64,000 nucleotides of DNA, taken from positions 62,001 through 126,000 of the forward strand of contig NZ_AKCI01000001.1 in assembly GCF_000269605.1 (NCBI RefSeq), given 5' to 3'. Position 1 is the stretch's first letter; every line of letters starts with the position of its first letter. Both the position numbers and the translations under genes were made by a program. The notes beneath the pieces were generated by a model. The model was not told the origin of the DNA and did no database searches. It was given only the letters and a program-made list of their open reading frames with translations. This DNA is from Scardovia wiggsiae F0424. Lineage in GTDB: Bacteria; Actinomycetota; Actinomycetes; Actinomycetales; Bifidobacteriaceae. Shown here piece after piece: positions 54,537-63,883 of the stretch.

Positions 54537-55826
54537 TCACAGGCCGGCGTGGGAGATGTCGTCGCTGAGATGCTTTGCTGCGCTTAATACGACAGGGGCA
54601 TACAGATGCCCGGGATGCTCGCCCATACGCTCTGAAGGCCCGGAAAGGTTGATTGCCGCTACGATCTGTCCTGACGCATTGCGGATCGGGGCGGCAACTG
54701 ATGATACACCCGTCTCCCGTTCGTCAACAGACTCGGCCCAGTCCCTGCGGCGTACATCTGCAAGCGCCTTATTGCCGAATCTGGCCCGGGACAGGAATCC
54801 GCGCAGGTTTTCGGAAGGCTCCCAGGCAAGCAGCACATGTGACGCAGCGCCTGCTGCGAGGGACAGGCGTGTCCCTACCGGGACGCTGTCGCGCAGCCCT
54901 GTCGTCCGTTCGACGGATGCGATGCAGATACGCTGCCCTTCATGCCTGCGGTAGATCTGTGCGGATTCCCCCGTCCTGTCATGCAGGGACTGGAGGATAG
55001 GTATCCCTGCAGCAATAAGGCGGTCATTGCCGGCGGCAACGGCAAGCTGGGCAAAGCGGGCACCCAGGACGAACCGCCCGTCATTATTGCGGTCAACGAA
55101 ATGGTGCACTTCAAGTGCAGTGGCTATGCGGTGCGCTGTGGGGCGCGAAAGCCCGCTGCGGTTAGTGAGCTCTACGAGTGTTGCCGGCCCCGTTTCCAGT
55201 GCTGCCAGCACTATTGCCGCCTTGTCAATGACCCCTACATTTGAGTGCAGGGCTTTGGCAATCGCTACAGTATCGGTATTCTGCAGTGTGCCCGCAGATG
55301 ACAGTGATTTTTCGCTGTGCCCTACCTGCTGCGGATCCTGGAAGATTGACAGTGCTGCCCGGGAACGCCGGAGATTAGCCCCTGCACGGGCTTTTTGTGG
55401 GATATTGCCGCCCTCATCTTCATCTTCACCGGCCAGGCCTCCATTATCCGCTGCGGCAGTTTCCCCTATGCTGCTGTGCAGGTCCGATATAATGCGGGCG
55501 CCAAGCGATCTTCCGTCATTCCTGTCAGACGCAGAGGATCCGGAACGCCTTCCGGGGGCTTCCCCTCCCTGCCGGTTTTCAGCAGTTTCTGACGGGATAC
55601 TTTCTGCGGGGGTTTCCGGAGAGGGTGCCTCTGTGCCGGACAGCCCTTTTTCCTCATCGTCATTGCCAAAATGGATCTCATAAACGGGTACAAAAGTTGA
55701 AGGGATAGTCCAGCCTGTTGTATTTGGGCGTAAATTGCGCATCGGTTTTCCGACGGGCCGCAGTAAAGCTACATCATCATCAATCTCAGCACGCCCAGCA
55801 GCCTTGTGAGGTTCATCAGCACTCAT
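54537..55826 (-). CDS. IclR-family regulator (LtbR-like) with a long N-terminal extension
   Basis: 429 aa, compared with about 240-260 in the family. The winged helix-turn-helix (about 197-255: VIDKAAIVLAALETGPATLVELTNRSGLSRPTAHRIATAL) and the IclR effector domain (about 265-425, with RHEGQRICIASVERTTGLR) are intact. The first 195 residues are a low-complexity Glu/Ser/Gly/Asp-rich stretch. In actinobacteria LtbR represses leuCD and tryptophan genes, and its gene lies divergent to leuC. Here the divergent gene is murA, and no leuCD is present. GAGG precedes the ATG. The 3' end converges with the metallophosphoesterase gene across a run of nine G. Confidence 0.87.
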   Translation of the reverse strand: MSADEPHKAAGRAEIDDDVALLRPVGKPMRNLRPNTTGWTIPSTFVPVYEIHFGNDDEEKGLSGTEAPSPETPAESIPSETAENRQGGEAPGRRSGSSASDRNDGRSLGARIISDLHSSIGETAAADNGGLAGEDEDEGGNIPQKARAGANLRRSRAALSIFQDPQQVGHSEKSLSSAGTLQNTDTVAIAKALHSNVGVIDKAAIVLAALETGPATLVELTNRSGLSRPTAHRIATALEVHHFVDRNNDGRFVLGARFAQLAVAAGNDRLIAAGIPILQSLHDRTGESAQIYRRHEGQRICIASVERTTGLRDSVPVGTRLSLAAGAASHVLLAWEPSENLRGFLSRARFGNKALADVRRRDWAESVDERETGVSSVAAPIRNASGQIVAAINLSGPSERMGEHPGHLYAPVVLSAAKHLSDDISHAGL

Positions 55827-56080
55827 AGGTACCTCGTCAGATATAGTGTATCAGCTGTCTCCCTTAATCTTGTCTCATAATGCGGACAAAATGCGGACAG
55901 AAATGTTGCCCGATTTATTCCAGTTTCACGAAGTGTGCACAGCGTATATGGCACAATAAAAATAGTGTGGACAGCTGCTGTTCCCATTTCGCCTGCAGAC
56001 GCATAAATGTGGATCCAGGAATACCCCCATTCCGGCAGATGTTGAAACAGATAATGTGTGAATTACCGTAAGGAGTGACA

Positions 56081-57412
56081 GTGAGCGCTGTAGAACCCGA
56101 GAAAGATGTCCTGCATGTTGTCGGCGGACGGCCGCTGAACGGCACGATCAAAGTGCGCGGAGCCAAAAACCTCGTCAGCAAAGCGATGGTCGCAGCATTA
56201 CTGGCACCCGGAAGGTCAGTCCTGAAAAATGTCCCGGAGATCCGTGACGTCCAGGTGGTTTCAGACCTCCTGCGGCTGCACGGTGTCAGCGTAGATGTCA
56301 ATGGGGACACCGGTGAAGTAGCTATTGATGCCCACCATGTAGAAATGCCTGCGGTGTCGGATGTGGAAACATTATCCGGCGCCTCGCGGATCCCCATCCT
56401 TTTTTCCGGGCCGCTCCTGCACAGGCTCGGTGAAGCATTCATCCCCTCATTGGGAGGCTGCCGTATTGGCGACCGCCCTATTGATTTCCATCTTGAGACC
56501 CTGCGCAAGCTCGGTGCGGATGTTGACAAAGAGCACGAAGACGGCATCCACATCACAGCACCGCATGGCCTGCAAGGGGCGAAAATACATCTCCCATACC
56601 CTTCGGTCGGTGCTACCGAACAGACTATCCTTGCAGCAGTCCTTGCAGAAGGCAAAACAGAGCTTTCCGGTGCAGCTGTTGAGCCCGAGATCATGGACCT
56701 TATCGCTATCCTTCAGAAAATGGGCGCGGTTATTTCAGTTGATGTTGACAGGACCATCCGTATTGAAGGTGTCAGGGAGCTCAAGGGGTATACCCATACT
56801 GCTCTGACGGACCGTATTGAAGTTGCCTCATGGGCTTCTGCCGCGCTGGCGACACGCGGGGACGTGTTCGTTAAAGGCGCTACCCAGCCTGAAATGATGA
56901 CTTTCCTCAACATATACCGCAAAGTGGGCGGCGAGTTTGATGTTACGGATGAAGGCATCCATTTCTGGCATCCCGGCGGGGACCTGCATGCCGTAGCCCT
57001 TGAGACAGATGTCCATCCAGGCTTTATGACTGACTGGCAGCAGCCGCTTGTAGTGGCGCTGACGCAGGCGAAGGGCCTGAGCATCGTGCATGAAACTGTT
57101 TATGAAAACCGCTTCGGGTTTACCAAGCCTCTTGTTGATATGGGCGCGACGATCCAGCTGTATAAAGAATGCCTGGGATCGCTTCCGTGCCGATTCAAAC
57201 AGCACAATTTTGAGCACTCTGCCGTGATATTCGGGCCAACGCCGTTGGCAGGCCAGGATATTGATGTCCCGGATCTGCGCGGCGGATTCTCCCACCTTAT
57301 TGCAGCCCTCGCTGCGCAGGGCGAATCCTCGGTACATGGCATATCGCTGATAGACCGCGGATATGCAGATTTCCGCGGGAAACTGGCTGCCCTTGGCGCA
57401 GGGATCGACTAG
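56081..57412 (+). CDS. murA: UDP-N-acetylglucosamine 1-carboxyvinyltransferase
   Basis: 443 aa. First committed step of peptidoglycan synthesis and target of fosfomycin. The N-terminal GRPLNGTIKVRGAKNLVSKAM resembles the KNxA substrate loop, with Val-Ser where KNAAL is usual. The catalytic loop SLGGCRIGDRPIDFH contains Cys127, so the enzyme should be fosfomycin-sensitive at that residue. DRIEVASW and LRGGFSHLIAALAA are also present. The GTG at 56081 has AAGGAG 5 bases upstream; an earlier in-frame GTG is part of that site. Confidence 0.96.
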   Translation: MSAVEPEKDVLHVVGGRPLNGTIKVRGAKNLVSKAMVAALLAPGRSVLKNVPEIRDVQVVSDLLRLHGVSVDVNGDTGEVAIDAHHVEMPAVSDVETLSGASRIPILFSGPLLHRLGEAFIPSLGGCRIGDRPIDFHLETLRKLGADVDKEHEDGIHITAPHGLQGAKIHLPYPSVGATEQTILAAVLAEGKTELSGAAVEPEIMDLIAILQKMGAVISVDVDRTIRIEGVRELKGYTHTALTDRIEVASWASAALATRGDVFVKGATQPEMMTFLNIYRKVGGEFDVTDEGIHFWHPGGDLHAVALETDVHPGFMTDWQQPLVVALTQAKGLSIVHETVYENRFGFTKPLVDMGATIQLYKECLGSLPCRFKQHNFEHSAVIFGPTPLAGQDIDVPDLRGGFSHLIAALAAQGESSVHGISLIDRGYADFRGKLAALGAGID

Positions 57413-57462
57413 GGGATAACCGCCCGGCTGGCAAATTCCTGCCCGCAGCGCACAATAAGAGT

Positions 57463-58407
57463 ATGGTTTCTCCAGGAAAAGTTTCGCCCGGAAGCAATGT
57501 CAGCCCGTTAAGCGATGAGCAGGTAGGACGGCTGGCGCGTACCCACAGGCTTGTAGATCCTACGCATCCTCTGCCGACGGGGCGGCGTACCGTCAATACC
57601 GTTGAAGTCAATGGGCAGAACCCCCGCGCAACTGCACGCCTGCTTGCCGGCACAGCATGGGTGGTCCGCGGGCGCACCAAGCTCAAAGCATGGGGTTTGG
57701 ACCATGTCCCTGAAAATGGTGTGTTCATCACTGCGGCGACCCATGTAACGCAATTCGATGTTTTTATCCCGATGATGTCGCTGTTCCACCAGGGGCGCAG
57801 GCCGCGGTATATGGCAAAAGCGGAACTGTCCAGATGGCCTGTCCTGGGCAGCTGGTTCAGGCTTGTAGGGATGCAGCCTGTAGAACGTCACAAAGGCGAA
57901 GCCCGTGCGATCGAAGAGGAATCCATCAGCATACTTTCAAGTGGGCGCCCGCTGACCGTGTGGCCCGAGGGGACAGTGACCCGCGACCCATACAGATGGC
58001 CGATGAGCCTCAAACCCGGCCTGGGGTATATCGCTCTGGAGGCTTCGCGCAGGCTTGGATATGAAATACCTTTATACTGCGCGGTTACATGGGGTGCAGC
58101 CAGCATCAACCATTTCTGGCCGTGGCCGCGTAAAAATGTTGTTATGTGCTTCGACTGCAGCCTCCCATACGGGGACCTCCTTAAAGATGCAGATTCTTGG
58201 GGCGCTCAGCCTCCCAAAGGGCTGATCATGGAACTGGTCAACCGCGTGCGCCAGCGGATGGAAAATATTATGGCCGAGATCAGGGGGGAGCGCCCGCCTG
58301 AAGAAGGCATGTGGGATTATCGGACGATGTCGCGCGTGCCCAGGCCTGAGCTGGGGATAGATGTATCCCTTGAGGCGCTGCCTGATGATGGGGACCCTCT
58401 GCGGTAG
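57463..58407 (+). CDS. plsC: 1-acylglycerol-3-phosphate acyltransferase
   Basis: 314 aa. LPLAT family, making phosphatidic acid for membrane lipids. The catalytic HX4D motif is THVTQFD, followed by RPRYMAKAEL, the WPEGTVTRDP motif and a PxxP-like region after it. There is a polar 45-residue N-terminal extension. The gene lies 50 bases after murA and precedes gpsA, which makes its glycerol-3-phosphate precursor. Confidence 0.9.
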   Translation: MVSPGKVSPGSNVSPLSDEQVGRLARTHRLVDPTHPLPTGRRTVNTVEVNGQNPRATARLLAGTAWVVRGRTKLKAWGLDHVPENGVFITAATHVTQFDVFIPMMSLFHQGRRPRYMAKAELSRWPVLGSWFRLVGMQPVERHKGEARAIEEESISILSSGRPLTVWPEGTVTRDPYRWPMSLKPGLGYIALEASRRLGYEIPLYCAVTWGAASINHFWPWPRKNVVMCFDCSLPYGDLLKDADSWGAQPPKGLIMELVNRVRQRMENIMAEIRGERPPEEGMWDYRTMSRVPRPELGIDVSLEALPDDGDPLR

Positions 58408-58576
58408 TAGCGCTTCCCGCACAGCATCAACTTTGTGGTTATGGTGTAGCAGTGGATGTTTTTCAGGCGTTATGTATGCAGCGTACTAAAATTGCTACAA
58501 GATATAAGACGCAGCGTGGAAGCCTTACTGTGGGCCCCATGCGCGGGAATTATACAGAATGAGGTGGTATGACGGT

Positions 58577-59575
58577 ATGGCATCAGTAACAGTTTTAGGT
58601 GCAGGCGCCTGGGGTACAGCTTTCGGGCAGGTCCTTGCAGATGCAGGCAACGACGTGACTATGTGGGCTATCGAGCCTGACATAGTTAATGCGATCAATA
58701 CATTGCATCAGAACCCTGTCAGGCTGCCTGTAGTAAACCGTCTTCCTGACGCTATGCATGCTACCCTTGGCCGCGAAGAAGCAGTGAAGGATGCTGAAAT
58801 CATTATTGTTGCGATTGCAGCGCAGTTCGCACGGCAGGCATTGGATGGGTTCAAAGGCCTGATCCCCCCGCACGCTGTTGTCGTTTCCCTGATGAAAGGT
58901 ATTGAGCGCTCAACGGATAAACGTATGGATCAGGTTGTGCGCGAGACCCTGGGCCTTCCTGCAGACCGTTTTGCGTGCCTGTCCGGGCCGAACCTCAGCA
59001 AGGAAGTCGCCCAGAGGCAGCCTGCTGCTGCAGTGGCTGCCAGTGAAAGCCACAGTACAGCGGTCAAAGTTGCGGGGATCGCGACAACTGGTTATTTCAA
59101 GGTATTTGCGTCAACAGATGTTATCGGTGTCGAGATGTGCGGATCGCTGAAGAATGTTGTTGCCCTTGCGGTAGGGATGTCGCGCGGAGCGGGTTTCGGT
59201 GAGAATACGGCAGCGATGATCGAGACGCGCGGCCTGGCTGAGCTTACACAGCTCGGGGTAGCTGCCGGCGCGCAGGCGCAGACCTTTGCAGGGCTTGCCG
59301 GGGTTGGCGACCTTGTTGCAACATGCGGATCCCCATTAAGCAGGAACTATACTTTTGGCGCCAACCTTGGCAGGGGCATGAGCGTGGACGAAGCAACGAA
59401 AGTTAGCAATGGCGTGGCTGAGGGCGTCCCTACGACCGCAGCTGTTGTGGCTCTCGGCGAAAAATATGGGGTCGATACGCCGCTTGCTTCCGCGATGTTC
59501 CGCGTGCTCAATGAGGGCATCTCCTGCGAAGAAATGCTTGCAGACCTTTTCGGCGATGATATGGTCGATGAATGA
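58577..59575 (+). CDS. gpsA: glycerol-3-phosphate dehydrogenase (NAD(P)+)
   Basis: 332 aa. Reduces dihydroxyacetone phosphate to glycerol-3-phosphate. N-terminal SVTVLGAGAWGTAFGQVLADAG is the nucleotide motif; SLMKGIE, LSGPNLSKEVA, and CGSLKNVVALAVG with the catalytic Lys are present. The ATG at 58577 has GAGGTGG 9 bases upstream; an in-frame ATG 6 codons earlier precedes that site. It supplies substrate for the lipid pathway of plsC. Confidence 0.96.
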   Translation: MASVTVLGAGAWGTAFGQVLADAGNDVTMWAIEPDIVNAINTLHQNPVRLPVVNRLPDAMHATLGREEAVKDAEIIIVAIAAQFARQALDGFKGLIPPHAVVVSLMKGIERSTDKRMDQVVRETLGLPADRFACLSGPNLSKEVAQRQPAAAVAASESHSTAVKVAGIATTGYFKVFASTDVIGVEMCGSLKNVVALAVGMSRGAGFGENTAAMIETRGLAELTQLGVAAGAQAQTFAGLAGVGDLVATCGSPLSRNYTFGANLGRGMSVDEATKVSNGVAEGVPTTAAVVALGEKYGVDTPLASAMFRVLNEGISCEEMLADLFGDDMVDE

Positions 59576-59635
59576 CCTCAGGGATATACAGGAATCAGTA
59601 AAACTACGGGAATAACTACAGGAATCGAGGGAAAA

Positions 59636-60925
59636 ATGCCGTTATCTCAGTCCAGCCAGCCGGGCCCGGTCCAGCCAGGCCAGCCGCAAAGGCTCCCGTC
59701 CCGGGATCCATCCGAGGGCGGGCCTTTCTCGGAGCTTCCGTTTTTACCTCCATCCTCCGGGCGTAAACGAATAGCTGTCCTTTATGGCGGGCGTGCAGAA
59801 GAGCATCCGATCTCGTGTATTTCAGCCGGGTATGTTCTGCAGCAGATGGATCCTGAAAAATATGAGGCTGTCCCCATTGGGATCACCCGCGAAGGTATCT
59901 GGATAACCGGCGGGGATGACCCCCGGCAGTGGAAACTGGGGGCAGGACAGCTTCCGGCTGTGGAAGAGGTCCACGGTTCCCGCAGAGTTGTCCTTGACGT
60001 ATCCCTGCAGGGGGACGGTTTTTTCGCCAAGGATGCGGAAACCGGCAGGCTTGGATCCCTGGGCCATATTGATGCTGTATTCCCGGTGCTGCACGGTACG
60101 TACGGGGAGGATGGGACCGTCCAGGGGCTGCTGTCAATGATGGGTGTGCCGTTTGTAGGTTGCGGTGTGCTTGCGTCTGCCGCATGCATGGATAAGCATT
60201 ATACGAAAGTCATACTTGAACAGGCCGGTATCCCGGTTGCCCCAGGGATCACTCTTGATACCCGCAGCTATGATGCCGGTTCCCGTTTTGAGCAGAACGG
60301 GTTCGACCTGCTTATGCAGGTTGAGGAGGCGGGGCTGGAATACCCTCTGTTCGTAAAGCCGTCGCGTTCAGGGTCGAGCTTTGGAGTTACGAAAATCGAT
60401 TATGATGATGACAGCCAGGCCCGTACACGGAAACTTGTTGAGGCGGTCTATGAAGCTTCGCAGCATGACTGGCGGGTGCTTGTAGAGCAGGGGATGGATG
60501 CCCGTGAAATTGAATGTGCGGTATTTTCCCCGCGCAGAGGGCAGGCCCCGCAGACGGCATTCCCGGGGGAAATAGTCCTTGACAAACCTGAAGAGGATAC
60601 ATTCTACGATTTTGACAGCAAATATATGGATGCCCAGGCTTCCCATGTTGAGATTCCTGCCCATCTGCCCCAGGATATCCTTGATAAGGTAAGGCAGGTT
60701 GCAGCGAAGGCTTTCACGGCAGTTGACGGGGAAGGGCTGAGCCGTGTTGATACGTTCGTTACGCCTGACGGCACAGTCATGGTCAATGAGATCAACACCC
60801 TGCCCGGGTTTACGTCGATCTCCATGTATGCCAAGGCCTGGGAAGCTACCGGTATCAGCAGCCGTGAACTTATCGGTTCCCTTATTGAAGGGGTCCTTCA
60901 GCGGCCTGTCAGTAAATCGGCATAA
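59636..60925 (+). CDS. ddl: D-alanine-D-alanine ligase
   Basis: 429 aa. ATP-grasp enzyme making the D-Ala-D-Ala dipeptide of peptidoglycan. KRIAVLYGGRAEEHPIS, LHGTYGEDGTVQGLL, the FVKPSRSGSSFGVTKI ATP-binding strand and VMVNEINTLPGFTSISMYAKAW are hallmarks. About 43 Pro/Ser/Gln-rich residues precede the enzyme core. CGAGGG lies shortly before the ATG. Ends the murA-plsC-gpsA-ddl cluster. Confidence 0.96.
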   Translation: MPLSQSSQPGPVQPGQPQRLPSRDPSEGGPFSELPFLPPSSGRKRIAVLYGGRAEEHPISCISAGYVLQQMDPEKYEAVPIGITREGIWITGGDDPRQWKLGAGQLPAVEEVHGSRRVVLDVSLQGDGFFAKDAETGRLGSLGHIDAVFPVLHGTYGEDGTVQGLLSMMGVPFVGCGVLASAACMDKHYTKVILEQAGIPVAPGITLDTRSYDAGSRFEQNGFDLLMQVEEAGLEYPLFVKPSRSGSSFGVTKIDYDDDSQARTRKLVEAVYEASQHDWRVLVEQGMDAREIECAVFSPRRGQAPQTAFPGEIVLDKPEEDTFYDFDSKYMDAQASHVEIPAHLPQDILDKVRQVAAKAFTAVDGEGLSRVDTFVTPDGTVMVNEINTLPGFTSISMYAKAWEATGISSRELIGSLIEGVLQRPVSKSA

Positions 60926-60972
60926 TGCATAACGGGCATAACATATAAGCCCGGGAGGGACTCCGGCATACA

Positions 60973-62379
60973 TTAGTTTTCGTGCCGGTCGGTGCGGTTT
61001 TCTTTGTCAGGCTCTGCAGTGCTGCCCTCCTGTTCCCCTGCCTCCCGGGGGCCGGAACTGCTTTTTGCCTCTAAGGACTTCCGCAGCGGCCGCCCTGATG
61101 ATGACGATATCTTCCTGCTTGAGCGTTTCCCCCCAGCACCCCTGCGCTGCCTGCGCACCTGTACGTGGGCGTCGTTGGGGATGATCCCTACTTTCTCCGG
61201 GTTAGCGTTGACTTCTATCTGCTGCATAACCTGGGGATTAGTATCAGCAACAGGTGCTCCCGGCATGTCAGGCGCCCGCCCGCTTTCTGTGCTTGCTGAC
61301 CCTGAGGCAGGATAGGGGTTCGCAGGGCGCTTCCTGCTGCGTGACTCCGCTGCAGAAACAAGTTTTTTCAATATCCTGTTGACATACGGGTCATTCCGGG
61401 CATCTTCGGAATTGTCTACTGCAACATGCCCGTCTTCTTTCCTGATGATTCCCGTACCTGGATGCGCATCAGCTGCATTTTTCGCAGCTTTTTCTGATGT
61501 GACAGGCCGGAGGGCGATAGTTTCCTGGCTGTCTTCAGCAGGGACGGGGACGGCCCCCTCAGCATCCCCGCTGTCCATAATGTAATCTTCGCCTGCAATT
61601 GCGCGGCACGCAGTGTCGGTGATCTGCGCAAAACCCACTCCGCGCGCTGCATAAAGCACGATTTCACCTGTGATGCCGTCTGGAGTAAACCCTGTAAAGC
61701 GCACCGAAGGGTTCGTCTTTTTAAGGCTTATATTTGCTGTCGCGCGCCCTACAAGCTCAAGGATTCGCTTGGTTGCCATAGATATATCAGTACCATTGCG
61801 CAGGACGAACGGGACAGTTGTGCACGCTGCGTTGTTTGCAGGAAGCTTTTCCAGCTGTGTTGAGTTGAGGACTGAGTTCGGTATCCACATCTCGTTGCCG
61901 CCGCGCTCTTTGATGATCGTATGGCGCCATGTGATATCCCTGACGCGCCCTGACGCATTGCTGACTTTTATGTTGTCCCCCGGCGAAATAACGTGGCTGA
62001 CCATCAGTGTAAAGCCGCCGATAAGGTTGGAGATCGTATCTTTCATACCGAAAGAAAGTGCAAGCCCTCCAACTCCCAGGGCTGTGAGGAGCGTACTTGG
62101 CGTAATGCCGAAAACCGGTTTGAGCACAACGAGCACGGCAAGGAACCATAATAATATGCGCAGGAAATTGATGAACAGCGATGCGCTTGGCAGGTTCGTT
62201 TTATCAAAAGCCTTAGTTGCAAGCCTTGCCGCAATTTTAATGATAAAAAATGCGACAATAAAAGTGACGGCAAGATAGATGATTTTTGACATATTCGCCC
62301 TGAGCCATCGGGTGATCGTCTCCCATGGCAGAGGAAGGTTCGCCGCTATTGCTGCACGGGTATGCTCAAACAGATCCAT
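60973..62379 (-). CDS. small-conductance mechanosensitive channel (MscS family)
   Basis: About 468 aa. Three transmembrane helices (about 25-50, 70-90 and 95-120) lead to the pore motif TALGVGGLALSFGMKDTISNLIGGF, then the beta domain with PGDNIKVSNASGRVRDITWRHT. After about residue 275 the chain is polar and mostly disordered, ending in a Ser/Arg/Lys-rich tail. The channel releases solutes on hypo-osmotic shock. The start is likely the Met at 62379 (MDLFEHTRAAI); the open frame reaches 62478, but that part is polar and Cys-rich without a ribosome site. Converges with ddl. Confidence 0.88.
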   Translation of the reverse strand: MDLFEHTRAAIAANLPLPWETITRWLRANMSKIIYLAVTFIVAFFIIKIAARLATKAFDKTNLPSASLFINFLRILLWFLAVLVVLKPVFGITPSTLLTALGVGGLALSFGMKDTISNLIGGFTLMVSHVISPGDNIKVSNASGRVRDITWRHTIIKERGGNEMWIPNSVLNSTQLEKLPANNAACTTVPFVLRNGTDISMATKRILELVGRATANISLKKTNPSVRFTGFTPDGITGEIVLYAARGVGFAQITDTACRAIAGEDYIMDSGDAEGAVPVPAEDSQETIALRPVTSEKAAKNAADAHPGTGIIRKEDGHVAVDNSEDARNDPYVNRILKKLVSAAESRSRKRPANPYPASGSASTESGRAPDMPGAPVADTNPQVMQQIEVNANPEKVGIIPNDAHVQVRRQRRGAGGKRSSRKISSSSGRPLRKSLEAKSSSGPREAGEQEGSTAEPDKENRTDRHEN

Positions 62380-62548
62380 ACCGGTATTGTGCCATAGTGC
62401 GGCAGCCTGCGGGTAAAAGCGGCCTGAATGTTTGCCAAGTATCTGCAATTGACTGCATGGGATAATGGTGCAGGACACGCTGTGAGCAGATTATTGCCCT
62501 CTTAGAAAAAAGTATATAATGTCAGCAAGGAAGGATGGTCGTGATAGT

Positions 62549-63343
62549 ATGAAGATCGGCTCCTCAGTTTCTATCGTATTCAAATATTTCGTGACCGGGA
62601 TAATGATATCTGCTGTCCTTTCTGCCACTGCCTGTACTCCCGCCCTTCCTGTAAAGGGTTTCAGCAATATCACGTTAGAGGGAGTTGTGGCGGCAATATC
62701 TGTTAATCCTCAGGCTTTTGGCCAGGGGATCGAAAATGTTAAGGAGGGCTATGTTGCGCTGATAAAGGAGAATGGCAATTATACAGTTATAAGGACCTCA
62801 GGCATGGCAGCTCAGGAACTCTTATGGACAAAGAAAGGGCTGTATTTTTCTGATCGTGACAGCGATTATTTTATTGGAAAGAAATCGGATGGCGGGTGGA
62901 TGAGCAAGAGGAAAGCTGATGGAAAGGTACCGTATCAGAATTTTCTTGTTGAGGACCGTGAAGGAGGCGCAGTAGCGGCTTTTGACTTGGGCTTTACTGA
63001 TAAGGTATCGAATCAGTTGAAGATCATACCAATGTTTTCCTCTCAGAAACCTTATACCATTACATCGCGTATCCTCAGTGCAGCTGCATTTTGCGGACCG
63101 AAACTTGTAGGTATTACTGCAGAAGAGAATAACTCTGACAAGGTCCATCCGGATATTGAAGCCAGAGATTATGTGACATTAAAAGATTTATCAAAAGATT
63201 CAGGGAATATCTCGGTTTATGATAGCGGCGGCAGGAGCTTTAATGTTATTAGTTACGGGAATGCAGTGTGCCGTACTTCTCAGCTTTTTTCCATTCTTTC
63301 AGAACGTGTATCAGAGACAACCGAAAAAACTGTTCCTTTTTAA
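62549..63343 (+). CDS. lipoprotein, N-terminal part of a frameshifted gene
   Basis: 264 aa as read. A hydrophobic start MKIGSSVSIVFKYFVTGIM leads to ATAC, a probable lipobox (Cys at about residue 29). The rest is an Asp/Lys-rich, probably beta domain of unknown function. The frame stops after ...TEKTVPF, but the sequence continues to code in another frame (KWNIISDEKQLIPIMYKDG) and then returns to this frame as SLVDNDTFVFAARQ. One extra T in the T-run near 63336-63340 and one missing base near 63405 would rejoin all three pieces. Confidence 0.6.
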   Translation: MKIGSSVSIVFKYFVTGIMISAVLSATACTPALPVKGFSNITLEGVVAAISVNPQAFGQGIENVKEGYVALIKENGNYTVIRTSGMAAQELLWTKKGLYFSDRDSDYFIGKKSDGGWMSKRKADGKVPYQNFLVEDREGGAVAAFDLGFTDKVSNQLKIIPMFSSQKPYTITSRILSAAAFCGPKLVGITAEENNSDKVHPDIEARDYVTLKDLSKDSGNISVYDSGGRSFNVISYGNAVCRTSQLFSILSERVSETTEKTVPF

Positions 63344-63802
63344 ATGGAATATTATTTCTGATGAGAAACAGCTTATTCCTATTATGTATAAAGACGGCGC
63401 CAGCTTAATCTGTCTAACGCCGGTATTTTCCAGGACAGATATTCACTTGTGGATAACGATACTTTCGTGTTCGCTGCGCGGCAGACAGGAAGCCTTTTCA
63501 GCATCGATGTGAATACCGGTGCTGTTAAAAAAAGGTTTAGCCCGGAAAACCTTCCCCTGACACGTGAGACTACCGATGAGGGAAACATTGCCTACTCCTT
63601 TCGTATAACTAAAAAGTATTTTTATATTTTGTTCGTGGGGTTTGGGGAACGGAACGGGCGGGCGCACATTACCGTTATCAATAAGAAAAGCTGGAAAATC
63701 GAGCGTACCATTACTTTTGATCAGACTTTGTCTGATTTGCTAAGAGGGGGAAACCGTAAAATGTCGTATGCTGATGGCTATGCGGTTGATCCTGAGCTAT
63801 AG
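63344..63802 (+). pseudogene. remnant of the same lipoprotein after two frameshifts
   Basis: Continuation of the gene that begins at 62549. The short middle piece (to about 63405) is read in one frame, and the final part (SLVDNDTFVFAARQTGSLFS..., ending ...ADGYAVDPEL) in the original frame. Whole length would be about 417 residues, with FSIDVNTGAVKK and later beta-strand patterns. The final piece has repeat-like strands such as HITVINKKSWKIERTITF, resembling a WD40 or beta-propeller secreted protein. Real decay and sequencing error are both possible. Confidence 0.55.
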
Positions 63803-63883
63803 TGTGTAAAGCACACGATCCTGATATGGATAAAATAGGGGAGCCCGATATAGAATTGTGCGGGACACTATGGGAGGCATGGT

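Noticed and set aside
54527-54540. Run of nine G as a phase-variation tract
   Set aside because: It lies between the 3' ends of two converging genes, outside any promoter or coding start, so slippage would have no clear effect.
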